This document shows, in pieces, positions 9,930-18,115 of a stretch of DNA of 64,000 nt. How positions within the stretch are numbered: the first letter of the stretch is position 1; the number at the start of each line of letters is the position of its first letter. Origin of the DNA: Thiomicrorhabdus sp041583835 (GTDB taxonomy: Bacteria; Pseudomonadota; Gammaproteobacteria; Thiomicrospirales; Thiomicrospiraceae); NCBI RefSeq assembly GCF_041583835.1, contig NZ_JBFHFC010000004.1, forward strand, positions 105,807 to 169,806, read 5' to 3'. A program made the position numbers and the translations under genes. The notes beneath the pieces were generated by a model, which saw only the letters and a program-made list of their open reading frames with translations, ran no database searches and was not told the origin of the DNA.

Positions 9930-10660
9930 AGCAGGACATTATTTATGGTTTGCATGCGGTCGAAAAGTTTATCAAGCAATCACCGCATCTGGTTTATCGT
10001 TTAAGTGTTATTAAAGGGCGCTTGAACAATCGCCAGCAGGCGTTGGTCGATCAAGCCAAGTCATTGGGATTGACGCCTGAATTCGTTTCCAAGTCGGCTT
10101 TTAATCAGGTTGACGGTAACCACCAAGGCGTAATGGCACTTGTAGCGGCAAGACCGGAAATGAATGAAAACGATTTGGCGACCTTGATTGAAAAGCTGGA
10201 TCATCCCTTGTTTCTGTTTTTGGACGAAGTCCAGGATCCACATAACTTAGGTGCCATTCTGAGAACGGCCGATGCCGTCGGCGTCGATGCCGTGATTATT
10301 CCTAAACACAATTCGGTCGGCATGAATGCAACCGTTCGTAAAGTTGCTTCGGGTGCGGCTGAAAACGTTAATCTGATTGTCGTTTCCAACTTGGTTAGAA
10401 CAATGAAAACGATGCAGCAGGCGGGAATGTGGATGATCGGTCTGGCCGGTGAGACCGATCAGACGATCTATCAGCATAATCTGACGGGTTCCATCGGAAT
10501 TGTCATGGGTGCTGAAGGCAGTGGTTTGAGACGATTGACCAAGGATGCTTGTGATCATTTGGCTGCGATTCCTATGCAGGGTGTGGCCGAGAGTTTGAAC
10601 GTATCCGTAGCGACGGGCGTAGCACTCTATGAAGCCTATCGTCAGCGCCATTTAGTTTAA
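9926..10660 (+). CDS. rlmB: 23S rRNA (guanosine-2251-2'-O)-methyltransferase RlmB
   Basis: RlmB 2'-O-methylates G2251 in the peptidyl-transferase P loop of 23S rRNA. The 244-residue protein has an N-terminal substrate-binding domain (YGLHAVEKF) and a C-terminal SpoU/TrmH knotted methyltransferase. The three SpoU motifs are visible: DPHNLGAILRTADA, GAEGSGLRRL and SLNVSVATGVALYE. The GTG start at 9926 overlaps the rnr stop by four bases (GTGA). The rnr-rlmB pairing is the common gammaproteobacterial arrangement, which supports RlmB over other SpoU paralogues. Confidence 0.95.
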   Translation: MKQDIIYGLHAVEKFIKQSPHLVYRLSVIKGRLNNRQQALVDQAKSLGLTPEFVSKSAFNQVDGNHQGVMALVAARPEMNENDLATLIEKLDHPLFLFLDEVQDPHNLGAILRTADAVGVDAVIIPKHNSVGMNATVRKVASGAAENVNLIVVSNLVRTMKTMQQAGMWMIGLAGETDQTIYQHNLTGSIGIVMGAEGSGLRRLTKDACDHLAAIPMQGVAESLNVSVATGVALYEAYRQRHLV

Positions 10661-10730
10661 TCGGATTTTTCTATATCCAATCATTACTGGATTCTTGATT
10701 GTAATAGCGGCATTTTTAAGCGCATAGATT

Positions 10731-10757
10731 AAGCCAACAGACTTGTTGGCTTTGTTT
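10731..10757. terminator. Hairpin between convergent rlmB and the kinase-Rieske gene
   Basis: AAGCCAACA (10731-10739) pairs with TGTTGGCTT (10744-10752) around a 4-base loop. T-rich sequence follows on the plus strand. It most likely ends the rnr-rlmB transcript and could also act on the minus strand. Confidence 0.7.
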
Positions 10758-10785
10758 AGTTAGCGTTACTGGTGTTAAGTTGATC

Positions 10786-11988
10786 TTAGACCAAGTAAAT
10801 GTCGCCTTTCTCATCAATTCGCACTTCCAGTGCTTCTAAAGCTTCGTCCCAACAAGGCCCTTCGATACAGACGCCGTCTTCGATTCTGAAAAAGGCATCG
10901 TGAACCGAACATTTCATGGTTTTCTCAAATGGATTAACGTCGATCTTGTAGGCTTCGTTTAAAGGTACATCCTGGTGTGGGCAGTTGTTCACGTAGGCTT
11001 TTACACCGTCTTCATATTTGATCAGCACCACCGAATTAGGTGCTTCATCGGTGTCGACTACCATCGTTTTGGCATTGCTGAGCTTGCTGATGTTGGCAAT
11101 TGGTTTAGCGGGCTCCAATGCTTCAAGTAAGTTATCCAATCCGTGTCTTAGGCATTTCTGTGCCGCCAGCTTACTAGCTTGTTGAACGGCTTCGTGCAAT
11201 GAGTTTCCTGAAATTAAATGATGAATCACCGCTGCATTAAAGGTATCTCCTGCACCTAAGGTATCGACGACAGGTGATACGGTTTCGGCCGGAACGTGTG
11301 AAATCTGACCATTGGCGGGGCATAGCCAAGCTCCCTGGTCGCCCCAGGTGCAGACCAGGTTACTGTTCGGTAGTTGAGATTGCATGTCTTTTAGCAGTTC
11401 TTCTCCGTTTTGGTACCCCTTGGCCGAAGCGTAATGGTGAGAGAAGAAGATCAAATTGGCATGGGCCAATAGGCTTTCGATACCGTCTCTGGGTTTTTCG
11501 ACTTCTAACGAGATTGGTTGGTGGCTCAAAAAGGTTTTTGCGATATTAAGCATCCCCTTCAAGTTTTCGATATTGCGCCCCTCGAAGTGCAGCCAGTCAT
11601 ATTCCTCGATTTCAATTTTTGCAAAGTGGTCAAAACTTAGTTCGGGTAGGTCACGGTAGTGAACGATGGCGCGGTGTCCGTTTTGTGCATTCAGTGTTAC
11701 ATAGGAAGTCGGTGTACGTCCTTTGATAAAACGTTGAATGTGTTCGATGTCGATTTCACGTTCTTTTAGGCCGTTAATCAGTTGTTTTGCTTCGCTGTCG
11801 CCACCGCTAGTGGTGCAAATCGATGTTTCGTGCCCAAGTTGAGATAAAACATAGAGTGTATTGCTGACGTTGCCGCCAATTTGTGTTTTTCGATCAGTGG
11901 CGCGAACTTCTTCATCATCGTGAAGGGCATGAGGGACTTTTAAAATAATATCTAAAACAGCGTTACCGATTCCAAGGATTTTTGCCAT
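10786..11988 (-). CDS. PfkB-family sugar kinase fused to a C-terminal Rieske [2Fe-2S] domain
   Basis: The 400-residue protein joins two domains. Residues 1-295 are a PfkB/ribokinase-fold kinase: an N-terminal glycine pair in the IGGNVSNT substrate motif (about 37-44) and the DTLGAGDTF anion-hole motif at 242-250 with the catalytic aspartate 248. Residues 306-400 are a Rieske-type ferredoxin domain with both cluster motifs intact: Cys336-x-His338 (NNCPHQ) and Cys360-x-x-His363 (KCSVHD), followed by GVCIEGPC, typical of small Rieske proteins. The ATG is at 11988 and no frameshift or stop separates the domains. The gene stands alone between rlmB and fnr. The kinase resembles ketohexokinase/ribokinase-like members, but I cannot name the substrate. 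The Rieske part could sense redox state or accept electrons. Confidence 0.88.
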   Translation of the reverse strand: MAKILGIGNAVLDIILKVPHALHDDEEVRATDRKTQIGGNVSNTLYVLSQLGHETSICTTSGGDSEAKQLINGLKEREIDIEHIQRFIKGRTPTSYVTLNAQNGHRAIVHYRDLPELSFDHFAKIEIEEYDWLHFEGRNIENLKGMLNIAKTFLSHQPISLEVEKPRDGIESLLAHANLIFFSHHYASAKGYQNGEELLKDMQSQLPNSNLVCTWGDQGAWLCPANGQISHVPAETVSPVVDTLGAGDTFNAAVIHHLISGNSLHEAVQQASKLAAQKCLRHGLDNLLEALEPAKPIANISKLSNAKTMVVDTDEAPNSVVLIKYEDGVKAYVNNCPHQDVPLNEAYKIDVNPFEKTMKCSVHDAFFRIEDGVCIEGPCWDEALEALEVRIDEKGDIYLV

Positions 11989-12502
11989 GCTAAGCCTTTT
12001 CTTATGATTGTCGAGACGTTAAATAGAGTTAATGAAATTGCAGGGTATTTTAGCATAGCAAGCCATTCTTGATCATAATTGGTTTGTCAAGTGGATAATT
12101 TTAGCTTGAAGTGAATAAAATTCTCATAAGGCTTGACATATAAATAATCTACGTTATTTTTTATATCTCTAAATGGGATTATGTTATTTATATAAATTGT
12201 TGTTTTATATAGGATATAAGCAAAAGTTTTGGCTTGCTTAAATTCATTTAATCGAGTTGTGCATTATCCACAGAAGCTGTGGATAACTTTGTGAGTAAAG
12301 TAATAAAAAGGAACTTAAGTGCTTTAAACTAGCCGATAAATATTAAATTGCTTATTTTTTATACAGTGAGCATATTACTTAAGAAATTGGGATGAATTCC
12401 GGTCGCAAAAAAATAAAAAAATAAAAAATTCCTTACAATGATGAAAAAAAATTTAAAAGCTATACAATCATGTATATGTATCAATAATAAAAACGATGTT
12501 TT
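11989..12502. other. AT-rich 514-base intergenic region upstream of fnr
   Basis: This gap separates the divergent kinase-Rieske gene and fnr. It is strongly AT-rich, with a long A-tract region at about 12400-12445. It contains the inverted DnaA-box pair at 12264-12286 and a further near-match (one mismatch, minus orientation) at 12090-12098. A TTGACA at 12133-12138 with a weak TATTTT 16 bases later could be a plus-strand promoter. TTGATCATAATTGG near 12069 is only a partial FNR-box match. No gene is seen. Confidence 0.6.
12264..12286. promoter_or_regulatory. Inverted pair of perfect DnaA boxes
   Basis: TTATCCACA at 12264-12272 and its exact reverse complement TGTGGATAA at 12278-12286 lie 5 bases apart inside a 23-base perfect inverted repeat (arms 12264-12273 and 12277-12286). 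Both copies equal the consensus high-affinity DnaA box. The repeat lacks a following T-run, so it is a poor terminator. The role (titration, regulation of fnr, or part of a replication-control site) is inferred only. Confidence 0.55.
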
Positions 12503-13252
12503 ATGACGGACGTTAAGATGGCTTTTAATGCAAGTTGTTTGAATTGCGGCTTGCAGAAGATATGTTTTCCGACCGGATTGTCAAAATCCGAAATGGATAA
12601 ACTGGATGATATCGTGCAAAGGAAAGCACCTTTGCAGAAGAATCAGATGCTGTTTTCCGCCGGTGATAAATTCACTTCTTTGTTTGCGATTCGAGCGGGT
12701 GTAATTAAGGTATATTCGTTTTCGGATGGTGGGGAAGAGATTATTCACGGATTTTATTTACCGGGCGACGTCGTCGGTATTGATGCTTTAGCGTCCAAGG
12801 TTCATATGTTTAATGCGACGGCCCTGGATTCTACCAGTGTGTGTGCTGTGCCATTTGATGAATTGAGCGATTTATCGCTGAAAATTCCACATTTGAATCA
12901 GCAAGTGTTTAATATAATGAGCAAAGAGGTCGTGGACGGGCGTTTGCATTCCGAGTTGTTGACTAAGAAGAATGCAGATCAAAGAATTGCGCAGTTCATC
13001 TGGAGTATGGCTGAGCGTTTCAAAAGCCGAGGTTATCACTATCTCGAATTCCGATTAAGCATTCTGCACAGGGATGTTGCAGTTTATCTGGGTTTGACGC
13101 CGGAGACGGTTTCCAGAATCCTGGCTAAACTACACCAAGACAACGTGGTCACGTGGAAAAAGAAAGAATTGCATATACATGACGAGCAAGCGCTACGATC
13201 GTTAGCCGGCAGTCATTATTGTGATTCGAGTTCCAACGCTAAGGTTGTATAG
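12503..13252 (+). CDS. fnr: FNR-type oxygen-sensing transcriptional regulator
   Basis: This Crp/Fnr-family regulator (249 residues) would bind a [4Fe-4S] cluster that falls apart in oxygen, and control anaerobic or microaerobic genes. The N-terminal CLNCGLQKIC gives cysteines 12, 15 and 21 in the FNR spacing C-x2-C-x5-C. Cysteine 114 (SVCAVPF) is the fourth ligand, equivalent to E. coli C20, C23, C29 and C122. A cNMP-like beta-barrel and dimer helix follow. The winged helix carries ETVSR at 201-205, matching the E. coli E209/S212/R213 contacts to TTGAT half sites. The ATG at 12503 has no good ribosome binding site, and the ATG at 12518 (MAFNASC) is an alternative start. Confidence 0.93.
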   Translation: MTDVKMAFNASCLNCGLQKICFPTGLSKSEMDKLDDIVQRKAPLQKNQMLFSAGDKFTSLFAIRAGVIKVYSFSDGGEEIIHGFYLPGDVVGIDALASKVHMFNATALDSTSVCAVPFDELSDLSLKIPHLNQQVFNIMSKEVVDGRLHSELLTKKNADQRIAQFIWSMAERFKSRGYHYLEFRLSILHRDVAVYLGLTPETVSRILAKLHQDNVVTWKKKELHIHDEQALRSLAGSHYCDSSSNAKVV

Positions 13253-13314
13253 TTTTGTATGATTTAGCTGTTGGCTTTGGATTAAAAGATTTTTTTTAGA
13301 AATGGATGGATGAA

Positions 13315-13839
13315 ATGAAATTACAAAGTTTGAAAGTATTATTCTCAGCAGGGTTTTTAGGATTGATGTTGGTAGGGTGTAGCTCTACCCCAACTACTGA
13401 AGGTGATGCAGATACGGCTAATCAGGAAGTGATGGATAAAAGTGTTGTTGAAACGGCTGTTGCAGATCAAACAGATGCTAAAGCAACTGACTTGAATGAC
13501 ATGCAAGCTAAATTAGCCGGTATGGTTGTGCGTTTCGATTTTGACCGTTCTGAAGTCAAAGCCGAATTTTACGATACAATCAAAGCTAACGCCGAATACC
13601 TAATGGCCGACAGCAATGCTAAAGTGACTGTGAGCGGTCACTGTGACGAGCGCGGAACACGTGAGTACAACCTTGCATTGGGTGAGCGTCGTGCAAATGC
13701 GGTTAAGAATGCTTTAATCGCCGAAGGTGTGAGTGCAGATCGTATTACCGTTATCAGCTACGGTGAAGATAATCCGGTTGCGGAAGGTCATAATGAAGCA
13801 GCTTGGTCACAAAATAGACGTGCCGAGTTTTCTTATTAA
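13315..13839 (+). CDS. pal: Peptidoglycan-associated lipoprotein Pal
   Basis: Pal anchors the outer membrane to peptidoglycan as part of the Tol-Pal system. The N-terminus is a lipoprotein signal with lipobox LVGC. An acidic, Asp/Ala/Thr-rich linker follows, then an OmpA-like peptidoglycan-binding domain (about 60-174) with FDFDRSEVK and the diaminopimelate-binding HCDERGTREYNLALGERRA segment. I prefer the ATG at 13315 (MKLQSLKV). An in-frame ATG three codons earlier (13306) is equally possible, giving 177 instead of 174 residues. No tolQRAB or ybgF/cpoB gene is adjacent, so this is a detached Pal. A strong terminator follows the gene. Confidence 0.92.
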   Translation: MKLQSLKVLFSAGFLGLMLVGCSSTPTTEGDADTANQEVMDKSVVETAVADQTDAKATDLNDMQAKLAGMVVRFDFDRSEVKAEFYDTIKANAEYLMADSNAKVTVSGHCDERGTREYNLALGERRANAVKNALIAEGVSADRITVISYGEDNPVAEGHNEAAWSQNRRAEFSY

Positions 13840-13865
13840 GATTTTTTAAAGCAAAGCGGTTTATT

Positions 13866-13902
13866 AAAGCCTTCCCGACTTATAAGTCGGGAAGGCTTTT
13901 TT
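13866..13902 (+). terminator. Strong Rho-independent terminator after pal
   Basis: A near-perfect palindrome spans 13866-13899 (AAAGCCTTCCCGACTTA and its complement) and runs into a T-tract at 13897-13902. The GC-rich core is 9 bp. It ends the pal transcript 27 bases after the stop codon. Confidence 0.93.
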
Positions 13903-13943
13903 GTTTATAATTCAGGTTTAAGTTTAGAGAGTAAGAAGTGGTT

Positions 13944-16592
13944 ATGAGCACAGAGGCACCAACAGTCAATTATTTATCGGATTACCAGGCTCCGTTTTTT
14001 TCAATCGATTCGGTTTTTCTTGAGTTTGATTTGCAGCCGCAGAAGACCGTCGTAACCAATACGATGCGTTTCAGTGCTTTGGAGGCCGATCAGCCCTTGG
14101 TGTTGTCTGGTGAGAGCCTCAAGCTTGTTAAGGTGCTGTTGAATAATCAAGATGTGACGGAAGCCTGTCGAATTGACGACGAGTCCTTGACATTAGAAAC
14201 GGTTCCATCCGAATTCGAGATGGTGGTGGTGACTGAAATTTCGCCTCAAACGAATACCTCTTTGGAAGGCCTGTACCGTAGCAGCGGCAATTACTGCACC
14301 CAGTGCGAGGCGGAAGGCTTTAGAAAGATCACTTATTTTCTGGATCGTCCCGATGTTTTGACCTATTTCACGACTAAAATCGTAGCGGACAAGCAGGAAT
14401 GCAAAGTCTTGCTGTCAAACGGTAACCTGGTCGAATCCGGTGATTTAGATAATGATCGGCATTATGCGATTTGGGAAGACCCGTTTAAAAAGCCTTCTTA
14501 TTTGTTTGCACTGGTTGCCGGTAATTTGGAATTTATCGAAGACCATTTTATTGCAGCGGACGGACGTAAGATCGTACTTCGAATTTATGTAGAAGCGCGT
14601 AATATCGACAAGTGTCAGCATGCTATGGATTCTTTGATCAAGTCGATGAAATGGGATGAAGAACGCTTCGGCTTAATTTACGATCTGGATATTTATATGA
14701 TCGTTGCAGTAGACGACTTTAATATGGGAGCGATGGAGAACAAGGGATTGAATGTCTTTAATTCCAAGTTTGTTCTTGCCAAGCCGGAAACCGCAACGGA
14801 TGTTGACTATGAAGGAATCGAAGCGGTCATCGGCCATGAATATTTCCATAATTGGACAGGAAACAGGGTCACTTGCCGTGATTGGTTCCAGTTGACGTTG
14901 AAAGAAGGGCTGACGGTTTTCCGTGACCAGGAATTTACTGCCGACATGTTGTCGCCTGCAGTGAAGCGTATAGAAGATGTCCGTCGCTTGAGAAATAATC
15001 AGTTTCCGGAAGATGCCGGACCTATGGCACATCCGATTCAGCCCCAATCGTATATTGAGATGAATAATTTCTATACCATGACCGTATATGAGAAAGGTGC
15101 CGAAGTCGTCAGGCTTTATCACACATTGTTGGGTGAGGAAGGTTTCCAAAAAGGGATGAAGCTGTACTTCCAACGCCATGACGGACAAGCGGTAACGGTG
15201 GAAGACTTTAGAAGTGCGATGGCAGATGCCAACGGGCTGGATTTGTCTCAGATGCATCACTGGTATATTCAATCGGGTACGCCGACATTACATATTGAAG
15301 GGCATTACGATGTCGAGCGGCAGACTTATACATTGCAATGTCGTCAATCGTTACCGAAGCAAGAGTGCGATTTCAAACCGCTGTTGATTCCGGTTAAGGT
15401 CGGATTATTATCGGAAAGTGGAGAAGTCCTGAGTTTCAGCGTAGTTCCGGGCTCGGACTCCGAAAAACAGGTCGGTGTCGAGGAGGTGCTATTGAGCATG
15501 ACGGAAGAAAAGCAAACGTTCGTGTTCGAAGATGTCTCCTCTCAACCGGTTCCGTCGCTTTTAAGAGGGTTTTCTGCCCCGGTTCATCTTGAATTCGATT
15601 ATTCCGCCGAGGACTTGAGTCTGCTTGGTCGTTCAGACCCGGATTCGTTCGTGCGATGGGAAGCGTTTCAAACTTTAATGTTGAATGAAATTAAACGCAA
15701 TATTTCACGTTATGAACAGCAACAAGACTTGGAGGCTTCGCAAGCGTTGATTTCCGCATTCGGCGGCATTTTGAAAGATGCCGGTGTTGATTCCGACGCC
15801 GATAAGGCGTTAATCGCTTTAACCATCAGCATGCCGGATTTGACCTATATCGGTGAGCAGTTCGACGTCATTAATGTCGAAGCCGTTTATGAGGTACACC
15901 GTTGGTTGCGTACCCAAATGGCCGTTACCTTCAAGGCTGAGCTGGAATCGGTTTACGCCCAATTAGCGGAACGCCAAGAAGAATATCGTTACGAGAAGGG
16001 CGAGATTGCCAATCGTATGCTTAAAAACGTCTGTTTAAGTTACTTGGCGCTATTGGAAGACCGCTTTACATTGGTAGAGGGTCAGTTTAAAGCGCAACAG
16101 AATATGACTGACGTGTTGGCGGCATTGAATGCCATTTCGCATACCGACCATGCCAATAGACCGGCATGTTTGGATGCGTTTTACGAACAGTGGAAACAGG
16201 ATCCTTTGGTTTTGGATAAGTGGTTTGCTTTGCAGGCAGGATCGCACCATATCCACGCTTTGGAGCACGTTAAGGCTTTGGTTGAGCACGTCGACTTCAC
16301 CTATGAAAATCCGAACAGGGTACGAAGTGTGCTTGGCGTATTCGGCCGTTTAAACTTGTTGGGCTTCCATCGAGCTAACGGTGAAGGTTATGCCTTCTTG
16401 GCCGATCAGGTTTTGAAACTCGATAAAATCAACCCTCAGGTGGCTGCTCGAATTGTCGCTCCGTTTACGCACTGGAAACGTTATGACGATCAGCGTCAGC
16501 AGCAGATGAAAGCGGCCTTACAGAAATTGTTGGCTGAAAAAGGGTTGTCGAAGGATGTGTTTGAGATCGTTTCAAAATCGTTAGCGGCATAG
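13944..16592 (+). CDS. pepN: Aminopeptidase N (M1 zinc metallopeptidase)
   Basis: PepN removes N-terminal residues from peptides in the cytoplasm during protein turnover. The 883-residue-class product (E. coli 870) has the M1 exopeptidase motif MGAMENKGLN and the zinc motif HEYFHNW beginning at residue 298. This is followed after the usual spacing by the third ligand glutamate in TLKEGLTVFRDQEF. The C-terminal alpha-helical domain is complete, and there is no signal peptide. I chose the ATG at 13944 (MSTEAPTVN). A GTG two codons upstream (13938) is also possible. The gene stands alone between the pal terminator and the LpoA-like gene. Confidence 0.95.
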   Translation: MSTEAPTVNYLSDYQAPFFSIDSVFLEFDLQPQKTVVTNTMRFSALEADQPLVLSGESLKLVKVLLNNQDVTEACRIDDESLTLETVPSEFEMVVVTEISPQTNTSLEGLYRSSGNYCTQCEAEGFRKITYFLDRPDVLTYFTTKIVADKQECKVLLSNGNLVESGDLDNDRHYAIWEDPFKKPSYLFALVAGNLEFIEDHFIAADGRKIVLRIYVEARNIDKCQHAMDSLIKSMKWDEERFGLIYDLDIYMIVAVDDFNMGAMENKGLNVFNSKFVLAKPETATDVDYEGIEAVIGHEYFHNWTGNRVTCRDWFQLTLKEGLTVFRDQEFTADMLSPAVKRIEDVRRLRNNQFPEDAGPMAHPIQPQSYIEMNNFYTMTVYEKGAEVVRLYHTLLGEEGFQKGMKLYFQRHDGQAVTVEDFRSAMADANGLDLSQMHHWYIQSGTPTLHIEGHYDVERQTYTLQCRQSLPKQECDFKPLLIPVKVGLLSESGEVLSFSVVPGSDSEKQVGVEEVLLSMTEEKQTFVFEDVSSQPVPSLLRGFSAPVHLEFDYSAEDLSLLGRSDPDSFVRWEAFQTLMLNEIKRNISRYEQQQDLEASQALISAFGGILKDAGVDSDADKALIALTISMPDLTYIGEQFDVINVEAVYEVHRWLRTQMAVTFKAELESVYAQLAERQEEYRYEKGEIANRMLKNVCLSYLALLEDRFTLVEGQFKAQQNMTDVLAALNAISHTDHANRPACLDAFYEQWKQDPLVLDKWFALQAGSHHIHALEHVKALVEHVDFTYENPNRVRSVLGVFGRLNLLGFHRANGEGYAFLADQVLKLDKINPQVAARIVAPFTHWKRYDDQRQQQMKAALQKLLAEKGLSKDVFEIVSKSLAA

Positions 16593-16635
16593 TGTTTGTT
16601 TGTGATCGTAAAGGATAGGTGAGTTAATTCAAGAT

Positions 16636-18024
16636 ATGTTGTCTTCTTTTATGTTCCATAAACAAGTCTGTTTGCGATTGCCGCGTTTTAAAAACGTGGC
16701 TTTGTGTTGCGCTTTAGCGATGGCTTTTCCTGCGGCAAGCCTTGCCGGGCAAAAGGAAACGCCGTCGATTTCACTTCAACAACAAATTGAGCAGATCGAT
16801 CAGGAGATTGTCTTGTTACGTGCCGAACTGGCCCGTAATAACGGAGATATGGCCAGCCTGGAACGTTATATCCATCAGCTTGAACAGATGGAGTTGATTC
16901 CTAGTTTTCAGGCACGATTAGACCAGCTTAAAGAGTTCTTTCGGCATCAAGAGGTTAAGCCTCCGGTTGAAAGTGCGTTTTATTTACCGGACGATGATAG
17001 CAATGTCGTGATTTTGTTACCGTTGAGCGGTGAGTATGCGGTGGCAGGGGAAGCAATCCTGTCCGGGATCAATGCCCGTTGGCCTTTTTCGAAATCGCCG
17101 GTGGTTTTGGATACCGCCATTTACGATAACCTGTACGAACTCTGGGAACTGGTCAAACTGTATTCCCCCGATTTTGTCATAGGTCCGCTCGACAGGACGA
17201 AATCACAAGCCTGGCAATCTATTCAGACTCATATTCCCACTCTTTATCTTAATCAGTTGGATCGATTTAATGAGAACGAGAAGGGCTTGTCTCCAAATAA
17301 ACAGGCTGGACTAAGAACGTTGCAGTCTTTTATTGAAAACGGCGGTTTTTCGCATTTATTAGTGCTTAAAGATACCTCCGAATCCGCTGAAATATTAGAA
17401 AATCAATTCCGGCAGACTTGGTTACAAGCCAATCCCTATTCCAACTACGAAAGTTATACGCTTGATGGCACGGCCGATCAGACTTTGCAAACTGCTCTAA
17501 AGGTAAAGCGTTCCATGATCCGCCATAATTGGTTGGAAAAAAACATTCAGACGCGTGTCGAATTCGAGCCCAGAGCCCGCCAGGATATCGAAGCGGTAGT
17601 TCATTTTTTGAGTCGCGAAGACGCGGTTCAAATCAAACCGTTAATTGATTTTTACCATTTAAACCGCACCATAAGCTTATGGTACCCCTCTGTATTCCCA
17701 TCACGTCTAGAACTCCAGACGAATCTTTTCGCTTGGCAGCAAACTTATGTTTTCCTCCCTCCTTACTTAACTCAGTTGGAGCAACAAGATTCAGAAGAAA
17801 ACCAGTATGATAATAAAAGTGGCCTGTTTTATGCTTTAGGTGAGCTGGCGGCAGAGATTATCAAAAATCCTCGGGTATTGCAGCCTAACCAGCTGATTGA
17901 ACATTCCCCCTTGGGAACCTTGATTAGCGACGATTTGGGCGAGTTGCAATTGTTGCCGGATGTGTTCTGGTTAGATGACAAGCAGTTACAGTCAGTGCCT
18001 GAATCCCAGTTTCGGTATGAGTGA
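16636..18024 (+). CDS. LpoA/LppC-like periplasmic protein (penicillin-binding-protein activator family)
   Basis: The 462-residue product has an N-terminal secretion signal (about residues 18-38, ending near ASLAG). A short coiled-coil-prone stretch (about 46-100) follows, then a periplasmic binding-protein fold like the C-terminal half of LpoA (LppC family). Evidence for the fold is the VVILLPLSGEYAVAGEAI opening and the RARQDIEAVVHF segment that parallels the ARQDI motif of LpoA. LpoA activates PBP1a from the outer membrane. Unlike LpoA, I see no clear lipobox: the cysteines lie in VALCCAL, before the rest of the hydrophobic segment. It may therefore be a soluble periplasmic protein. The N-terminal TPR-like domain of LpoA is also short or absent. 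A later in-frame ATG at 16651 is an alternative start. Confidence 0.65.
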   Translation: MLSSFMFHKQVCLRLPRFKNVALCCALAMAFPAASLAGQKETPSISLQQQIEQIDQEIVLLRAELARNNGDMASLERYIHQLEQMELIPSFQARLDQLKEFFRHQEVKPPVESAFYLPDDDSNVVILLPLSGEYAVAGEAILSGINARWPFSKSPVVLDTAIYDNLYELWELVKLYSPDFVIGPLDRTKSQAWQSIQTHIPTLYLNQLDRFNENEKGLSPNKQAGLRTLQSFIENGGFSHLLVLKDTSESAEILENQFRQTWLQANPYSNYESYTLDGTADQTLQTALKVKRSMIRHNWLEKNIQTRVEFEPRARQDIEAVVHFLSREDAVQIKPLIDFYHLNRTISLWYPSVFPSRLELQTNLFAWQQTYVFLPPYLTQLEQQDSEENQYDNKSGLFYALGELAAEIIKNPRVLQPNQLIEHSPLGTLISDDLGELQLLPDVFWLDDKQLQSVPESQFRYE

Positions 18025-18074
18025 ATTCCGAAACTGAAAGTTTGTATTTGATGGTTTATTCCAAGAATGGACGG

Positions 18075-18101
18075 TCAAAATTATTTTTCCATAAACGATA
18101 G
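18075..18101 (+). promoter_or_regulatory. Weak sigma-28-like promoter candidate before the transmembrane coiled-coil gene
   Basis: TCAA (18075-18078), 15 bases, then AACGATAG (18094-18101) resembles the FliA consensus TAAA-N15-GCCGATAA in the GATA core only. It lies 15 bases before the GTG start at 18116. This is a weak match. Confidence 0.25.
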
Positions 18102-18115
18102 CAAAGGAATAGTTT

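Noticed and set aside
12069..12082. FNR box upstream of the kinase-Rieske gene
   Set aside because: TTGATCATAATTGG matches only the left half of TTGAT-N4-ATCAA.
12264..12286. Reading the DnaA-box palindrome as a terminator
   Set aside because: There is no T-tract on either strand next to it and no gene end nearby. The exact consensus boxes explain the sequence better.
14673..15272. Long antisense frame inside pepN
   Set aside because: It lies opposite a well-supported gene, has no family pattern, and follows from the codon bias of the sense strand.
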